DNA from: Clostridia bacterium
GTDB taxonomy: Bacteria; Bacillota_E; SLMV01; PUMD01
Assembly: GCA_007128555.1 (NCBI GenBank)
Contig: SKXF01000389.1
Location: 1-10,816 of the forward strand
Length of the DNA stretch: 10,816 nt
Direction of reading: 5' to 3'
Shown here: one piece after another, positions 7,518-10,816 of the stretch
Layout: every line of letters begins with the position of its first letter
Position numbering within the stretch: position 1 is the stretch's first letter
The notes under the pieces: model-generated
What the model was told of the DNA's origin: nothing
Database searches by the model: none
What the model saw: the letters and a program-made list of their open reading frames with translations, nothing else
Position numbers and translations under genes: made by a program

Positions 7518-8069
7518 GTGGAGCGAGACGAAGCACTGGCCTTCTTGAAGAAGCACCTTAAGACAAAGAATCTGCTTAAGCACACTTATGCGGTGGAGGC
7601 TGTGATGCGTGGCGTGGCTGAACACCTGGAAGAGGATGGATCGCGTTGGGCCCTGGCTGGTCTCATGCATGACATTGATTATGATCAGACAGGCGACGAT
7701 CCCTCACTTCATAGCATCACGGGGGCAGACATGCTGGCTGAGGCTGGCTTTGACGAGGAGATCGTTGACGCGGTCCGCGTACACAACGACTTTCACGGTT
7801 TGCCGAGACAGAGCAAGATGGCGAGGGCCCTGTACGCTGTTGACCCGCTGACGGGCCTGATCGTGGCCGCGGCCCTGGTCCATCCGGACCGGACCCTGAC
7901 CGCCCTCGATGTCGATTTCGTGATGAACCGATACGCAGAGAACTCCTTTGCCCGGGGGGCGCGGCGGGATGCGATTGCTGCTTGCGACGAGCTCGGCATC
8001 GAACTGGAGGAGTTCGTCGGGATCGCCCTGGAGTCGATGCAGGAGATTCGAGGGGATCTCGGCCTCTGA
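7518..8069 (+). CDS. HD-superfamily metal-dependent hydrolase (HDIDY type)
   Basis: A 183-residue soluble protein of the HD phosphohydrolase superfamily. Its pattern is that of a small predicted hydrolase family usually assigned to COG2316. Metal-site residues can be read as His22 (KHTYAVE), the His51-Asp52 doublet (LMHDIDYD), His65 (LHSITGA), His89 (VHND) and Asp109 (YAVDPLTGLI). The segment DPLTGLIVAAAL followed by PDRTL is typical of that family. It has no signal peptide or membrane span. HD proteins of this kind are often nucleotide or phosphomonoester hydrolases, but the substrate is unknown. GTG 7518 follows GGGGAGG with 4 nt spacing and lies 16 nt after secG. In many Bacillota the gene following secG is rnr (RNase R); it is absent here. 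Confidence 0.85.
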   Translation: MERDEALAFLKKHLKTKNLLKHTYAVEAVMRGVAEHLEEDGSRWALAGLMHDIDYDQTGDDPSLHSITGADMLAEAGFDEEIVDAVRVHNDFHGLPRQSKMARALYAVDPLTGLIVAAALVHPDRTLTALDVDFVMNRYAENSFARGARRDAIAACDELGIELEEFVGIALESMQEIRGDLGL

Positions 8070-8203
8070 CCGGATCGGTGAAGGTATTTCTCCGATCGGT
8101 CCCGGGGGAGCAGTAAGCCCCCGTGAGCATTCCCGCTGGATGCATCTGCTTGCCTCGGTGCCCGCGCGATTGATCCTGCCTGAAAGGGGAGCAAGGGGCC
8201 GAT
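8070..8203 (+). promoter_or_regulatory. 134-nt intergenic leader with two hairpins before the deacetylase gene
   Basis: The largest gap between coding regions. Hairpin 1: GATCGG (8073–8078) pairs with CCGATC (8092–8097), extended after a T·T mismatch by GAA (8080–8082) with TTC (8088–8090), loop GGTAT. Hairpin 2: CGGGGG (8103–8108) pairs with CCCCCG (8118–8123), loop of nine bases. AGCAG in the second loop (8109–8113) is complementary to CTGCT (8146–8150). The overlapping CTTGC (8149–8153) is complementary to GCAAG (8191–8195), which overlaps the AAGGGG ribosome site at 8193–8198. No U-tract follows either hairpin, so neither looks like an intrinsic terminator. I recognise no known riboswitch consensus and no promoter. 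Whether this regulates the deacetylase is inference; short pairings are common in GC-rich DNA. Confidence 0.3.
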
Positions 8204-9484
8204 ATGGATGCTTTGCCTGTCCTGGCAGCAGCCAGTTACCTTCTCGGCAATCTGAGAGCTGCAGCGGGGTATCGCCGCTCGGGAGCCCGGGAGGTTGATG
8301 ATCTGGTCATCAGCCTCGCTCTCGTTGTGGGGGCCATGTTGCTGGGCTACGTTGTTGCTCCCACCGCCGTGACGATGGCTGTCTCCGGGCTCGGGGGTCT
8401 GCTCGCCATTCATTTTCCTGTGGGTTCCGTCAAGAGACCGAGTCACCATACAGCCCTCGCCTGTTCTGCGGCAGCGCTGGCACTGCTGATGCCCAGGGCG
8501 ACCGCCTTTGGCCTGGTTCTTTTTGCCCTTCTGTATTTTGTCGGTAGGCGAGTGACGGCCTCGGCGGTTGGCGCAATGTTCGCGGTGCCCTGGCTTGCGT
8601 GGCTGATCCGGGGAAGTGACCTGTTCCTGATCTTCGGAGCCCTGGTCTGGTTGATGCTGCTGTATAAAGATCTGGACCGGGTGGAGCGGCAGGTGCGGCA
8701 GATTTTGGGCTGGCGCGGTGAGCCGCTCATCTTTCGTAGAAGGCTGCGGCGGTTGTTGGTCGTGGTAGCGATGACGTCACTGTTTGCTCTGTTCTTTTTA
8801 AACCGTTATGTCTACCACGGTTTTGGACTGCATCCCCAGGTGTTCCGACGGGGACATCCGGGCCTGGATTACATTGCCATCACCTTCGATGATGGACCTC
8901 ATCCCAGGTGGACAGCAGAGATCCTGGACATTCTCGGGGACAGGGAGGTAAGGGCCACCTTCTTCGTGGTGGGCAAACATGTGGACCAGTACCCCGAGAT
9001 CGTGAGGCGTATTCTCGAGGAGGGCCACGAGGTTGGATCGCACACGTATTACCACACCAACCTTCTCAATGCCGGAGAGGCCACAGCCCTGCGCGAGCTG
9101 GCCCTGACCGAGGCAGCCCTCGAGCGGGCGGCTGATTTTTCGCCCAGGCTGTTTCGGCCGCCGAGGGGCCTTTATAGCTCTGCGGTTCTCGATGCTGTGC
9201 ACGGCCAGGGTTACACCGTGGCATTGTGGTCGGTGAGTTCGACGGACTGGATGGGGACCAGTGCCAGCAGGATGGTGCGCCTGGTGGGCAGCAAGGCCCA
9301 GGGGGGAGATGTTTTGCTGTTTCACGACAGCGGTGACTTCTTTACGGCCGCAGGAGCTGACAGGAGCAACACCGTGCGGGCCCTGGGCCTCCTGATCGAT
9401 GCCCTCCGTGATCGGGGCTACAGCTTTGTCACGGTCAGCGAGCTCATGATCATGAGCCTGTTGGTGGAAGGAGACGTGCCATGA
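8204..9484 (+). CDS. Membrane-anchored polysaccharide deacetylase with PlsY-like N-terminal domain
   Basis: A 426-residue, two-part protein. Residues ~220–415 form a NodB-type (CE4) deacetylase, expected to remove N-acetyl groups from a cell-wall or surface polysaccharide: TFDDGP (227–232), HTYYH (280–284), RPPRG (318–322), TDW (347–349) and LLFHDSG with His374. All metal and catalytic positions are present. Residues 1–~178 are hydrophobic with several membrane spans and resemble the acyl-phosphate:glycerol-3-phosphate acyltransferase PlsY: YLLGN near the start, LLAIHFPV (67–73) like LGHIFPV, RRVTASAVGAM (115–125), and a YKDLDRVERQVRQIL tail (154–168). The PlsY catalytic motifs (GSIPFG, GSGNIGATN, KGGKG) are missing, so that half is probably non-catalytic. 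A further span (about 184–199) leads to the deacetylase, likely extracytoplasmic. ATG 8204 follows AAGGGG. The stop overlaps the GNAT gene as ATGA. Confidence 0.88.
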   Translation: MDALPVLAAASYLLGNLRAAAGYRRSGAREVDDLVISLALVVGAMLLGYVVAPTAVTMAVSGLGGLLAIHFPVGSVKRPSHHTALACSAAALALLMPRATAFGLVLFALLYFVGRRVTASAVGAMFAVPWLAWLIRGSDLFLIFGALVWLMLLYKDLDRVERQVRQILGWRGEPLIFRRRLRRLLVVVAMTSLFALFFLNRYVYHGFGLHPQVFRRGHPGLDYIAITFDDGPHPRWTAEILDILGDREVRATFFVVGKHVDQYPEIVRRILEEGHEVGSHTYYHTNLLNAGEATALRELALTEAALERAADFSPRLFRPPRGLYSSAVLDAVHGQGYTVALWSVSSTDWMGTSASRMVRLVGSKAQGGDVLLFHDSGDFFTAAGADRSNTVRALGLLIDALRDRGYSFVTVSELMIMSLLVEGDVP

Positions 9485-10128
9485 GCGGGATCGAGGTACG
9501 GACAGCAACGGTTCGTGATGGTCCGGCTGTCGCCCAGGTCTTCCGCGCGTGCTTCCCGGACAGCGTGAAGCGCCTGTTCCCCGATGGTGCGCCCTCGTGG
9601 GTCACCGAGAGGCTCATGGAGTTCGTGATCGGGGTTGAACCTGGCGGCTGTTCCGTGGCGCTTTACGAGGACGGGGAGATCGTGGGATACTGTATATCTG
9701 TGGCCAGCATGCTGCGGCTCTGGTGCCGGGCACTTATCAGCAGGAGGATGTGGGGCCTGCTGGGGGCCGTACTGACGGGAAGAATTCGGATCGGGCTGAA
9801 CCAGTTGGGTCTGATCGCCCGGGACAAGACCGCATTTGTGGCCAGTTTCCGCTCGTTTCTGGGCGGCAAGACAGGCCAGATTCTCTCGGTGGGGGTTTCT
9901 CCGGTGGCGAGGGGACGGGGATTGGGGACGAAATTGGTGAGGGCGGGGCTCTGTCACCTGCGGGCGAGGGGGGCCACAGAGGTCAAGCTGGAGGTGCGCC
10001 CTGACAATGAGTCGGCCATGAGGCTTTACCAGAACCTTGGGTTTGCAAGGGCTGGAGATACTCGGGACAGTAGGGGTGCGTGGCTGGTCATGTCGATGGA
10101 TTTGATCAACAATGAGGAGCCAGGCTGA
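9481..10128 (+). CDS. GNAT-family N-acetyltransferase
   Basis: A 215-residue protein with a C-terminal GNAT fold, transferring an acetyl group from acetyl-CoA to an amine. The CoA-binding motif A is ILSVGVSPVARGRGLGTKLV (134–153) with the R-G-R-G-L-G pyrophosphate loop. Motif B is LEVRPDNESAMRLYQNLGF (170–188). The N-terminal half holds EDGEIVGYCIS, the usual strand before the acceptor site. An unusual middle section (about 78–130) is rich in Trp, Leu and Arg and may determine the acceptor or touch the membrane. ATG 9481 overlaps the deacetylase stop by four bases, which argues for coupled translation. A deacetylase and an acetyltransferase acting on the same surface amine is an attractive reading, but the sequence does not prove the substrate. 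Confidence 0.87.
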   Translation: MSGIEVRTATVRDGPAVAQVFRACFPDSVKRLFPDGAPSWVTERLMEFVIGVEPGGCSVALYEDGEIVGYCISVASMLRLWCRALISRRMWGLLGAVLTGRIRIGLNQLGLIARDKTAFVASFRSFLGGKTGQILSVGVSPVARGRGLGTKLVRAGLCHLRARGATEVKLEVRPDNESAMRLYQNLGFARAGDTRDSRGAWLVMSMDLINNEEPG

Positions 10129-10157
10129 GGTGCAGCACGTGAAGGACGGTGTTACTC

Positions 10158-10619
10158 ATGGCTGCAGATGACAGGGGAGCTGTGGTGGCCCGCAACCGCA
10201 GGGCGCGGCGGGATTACCACATTGAAGAGACCTACGAGGCCGGGATCAAGCTCACCGGAACCGAGGTCAAGTCGGTCAGAGATGGCAGTGTCGACTTCCA
10301 GGATTCCTACGCCGCGGTGGAAAATGGCGAGGTCATCCTGCATAATGTGCACATTGCCCCTTACCGCCACGGTAACATTCACAACCATGAGCCAAAGAGG
10401 CCACGGAAGCTGCTGCTGCAGCGCCGGGAGATCGATCGCCTCTACGGCCGCACCCGTGAGCAGGGTTACACCCTGATCCCGTTGAAGATGTATTTCCGCC
10501 GGGGATGGGCTAAAGTTGAACTGGCCGTGGGTAAGGGCAGGCGAGAATACGACAAGCGTGAGAAGATGAAAAAGGAGGATGCGGAGCGTAAGATGCGTCA
10601 GGCCATGCGGCGTCGGTGA
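10158..10619 (+). CDS. smpB: SsrA-binding protein SmpB
   Basis: Binds tmRNA and delivers it to stalled ribosomes for trans-translation. It is 153 residues, a typical length. Signatures: NRRARRDYHIEETYEAGI (about 10–27), LTGTEVKSVRDG, DSYAAVENGEV, the GN.HNH...RPRKLLL tmRNA-contact region, and IPLKMYFRRGWAKVELAVGKGRREYDKRE. The basic tail (KKEDAERKMRQAMRRR) is the part that enters the mRNA channel in this family. I start at ATG 10158 because GAAGGA (10141–10146) is about 11 nt upstream. GTG 10149 would be only 2 nt from it and adds three residues with no family support. It lies 29 nt after the GNAT gene and directly before ssrA, its functional partner. Confidence 0.97.
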   Translation: MAADDRGAVVARNRRARRDYHIEETYEAGIKLTGTEVKSVRDGSVDFQDSYAAVENGEVILHNVHIAPYRHGNIHNHEPKRPRKLLLQRREIDRLYGRTREQGYTLIPLKMYFRRGWAKVELAVGKGRREYDKREKMKKEDAERKMRQAMRRR

Positions 10620-10627
10620 GGAATACC

Positions 10628-10656
10628 TTGACATACCCAACGTTCATTTATATAAT
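10628..10656 (+). promoter_or_regulatory. Consensus vegetative (sigma-A/70) promoter for ssrA
   Basis: TTGACA at 10628–10633 and TATAAT at 10651–10656 are separated by exactly 17 bases, a perfect match to the primary-sigma consensus. The surrounding 10620–10660 stretch is clearly more AT-rich than the rest of the window. Transcription would begin near 10663, giving a leader of roughly 20–25 nt before the mature tmRNA 5' end, presumably removed by RNase P. This lets tmRNA be expressed strongly and independently of the upstream operon. Confidence 0.9.
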
Positions 10657-10685
10657 TACAAGTCCGGGTAGATGAATGAGTTTAT

Positions 10686-10816
10686 GGGGGTGAGTAGCGT
10701 CGATCCGGGTTCGAGGGACATGGACTGCAGGCCGAGCTTGCCGTAGGCTCGTTAAAAGGCGGCAAAAAAACCAATTGCCAACGATAACTACACTCTAGCT
10801 GCTGCTTAGGTAGCTA
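10686..10816 (+). ncRNA. ssrA: tmRNA (ssrA), 3'-partial
   Basis: Rescues stalled ribosomes by acting first as a tRNA and then as a short mRNA. The 5' end GGGGGTGA aligns with the tmRNA acceptor start (GGGG.TGA). GCCGAGCTTGCC…GGCTCGTTAAAAGGCGGC (about 10731–10763) matches pseudoknot PK1: GAGC pairs with GCTC, and TTGCC can pair with GGCGG. It is followed by the usual A-rich single-stranded stretch before the tag reading frame. The 3' half (later pseudoknots and the T-arm/CCA end) lies beyond the window, so the acceptor pairing cannot be verified. Position after smpB and the dedicated promoter support the call. The exact 5' base is by alignment from memory and could be one base off. Confidence 0.93.
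10777..10809 (+). other. tmRNA proteolysis-tag reading frame (ANDNYTLAAA)
   Basis: By comparison with the E. coli tmRNA (tag ANDENYALAA), the resume codon is GCC at 10777. It is followed by AAC GAT AAC TAC ACT CTA GCT GCT GCT and the stop TAG (10807–10809). The tag is ANDNYTLAAA. The hydrophobic-Ala-Ala end fits the ClpXP degron pattern. An A lies at position -4 from the resume codon, as in E. coli. The frame also stays open upstream (AKKPI from 10762), but that part aligns with untranslated A-rich sequence. Confidence 0.85.

Noticed and set aside
8103..8123. GC-rich hairpin as a rho-independent terminator after the HD gene
   Set aside because: No run of T follows the stem; the next bases are GTGAGCATTCCCG.
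8123..8173. Possible 16-codon leader peptide (GTG start, Cys-rich) before the deacetylase
   Set aside because: No ribosome site precedes it, the GTG lies within the closing base pairs of a hairpin, and nothing shows attenuation.
7948..8298. Plus-strand open frame bridging the HD gene, the 134-nt gap and the deacetylase start
   Set aside because: It overlaps two well-supported genes in another frame, has no ribosome site and resembles no protein family.
10762..10776. Longer tmRNA tag beginning at GCA 10762 (AKKPI plus ANDNYTLAAA)
   Set aside because: Alignment with E. coli tmRNA puts the resume codon after the A-rich stretch at GCC 10777. The upstream codons are open in frame by chance.

Overview
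The window is a compact, GC-rich stretch in which every gene is on the + strand. It reads as one long operon-like run of central glycolysis, secretion and ribosome-rescue genes. The backbone gap – pgk/tpi – gpmI – eno – secG – (insert) – smpB – ssrA is the arrangement typical of Bacillota (Firmicutes). High GC, frequent GTG starts, a PGK–TIM fusion, and a P-loop/Asp23-like protein in front of gap suggest a deep-branching, GC-rich clostridial or limnochordial-type lineage. That placement is inference, because there is no rRNA or marker tree here.

Layout. 1–554: the C-terminal part of a TPR protein whose start lies before the window. 561–1379: a protein with an N-terminal P-loop and a C-terminal Asp23/Gls24-like segment. 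1406–7242: five lower-glycolysis activities in four genes, namely gap, a fused pgk–tpi, gpmI and eno. Together they convert glyceraldehyde-3-phosphate and dihydroxyacetone phosphate to phosphoenolpyruvate. 7265–7501: secG, a subunit of the Sec translocon. 7518–8069: a small HD-domain hydrolase. 8070–8203: the longest intergenic gap, which can fold into two hairpins. 8204–9484: a membrane-anchored NodB-type polysaccharide deacetylase whose N-terminal membrane half resembles a catalytically decayed PlsY. 9481–10128: a GNAT acetyltransferase overlapping it. 10158–10619: smpB. From 10628 a consensus -35/-10 promoter, then the 5' part of tmRNA (ssrA), which runs off the window end.

Genes are separated by 6–32 nt or overlap by 1–4 nt, except for the 134-nt gap before the deacetylase and the 66 nt before tmRNA. 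No intrinsic terminator with a U-tract is visible. The most notable points are: the degenerate PlsY-like/NodB fusion; a glycolytic GAPDH with serines at all three positions that usually mark NAD preference, as in NADP-type enzymes; the PGK–TIM fusion, whose TIM half has lost both partners of a conserved interface pair; and an insert of HD hydrolase, deacetylase and acetyltransferase where rnr normally lies. I found no CRISPR array, insertion sequence, tRNA or phage gene.
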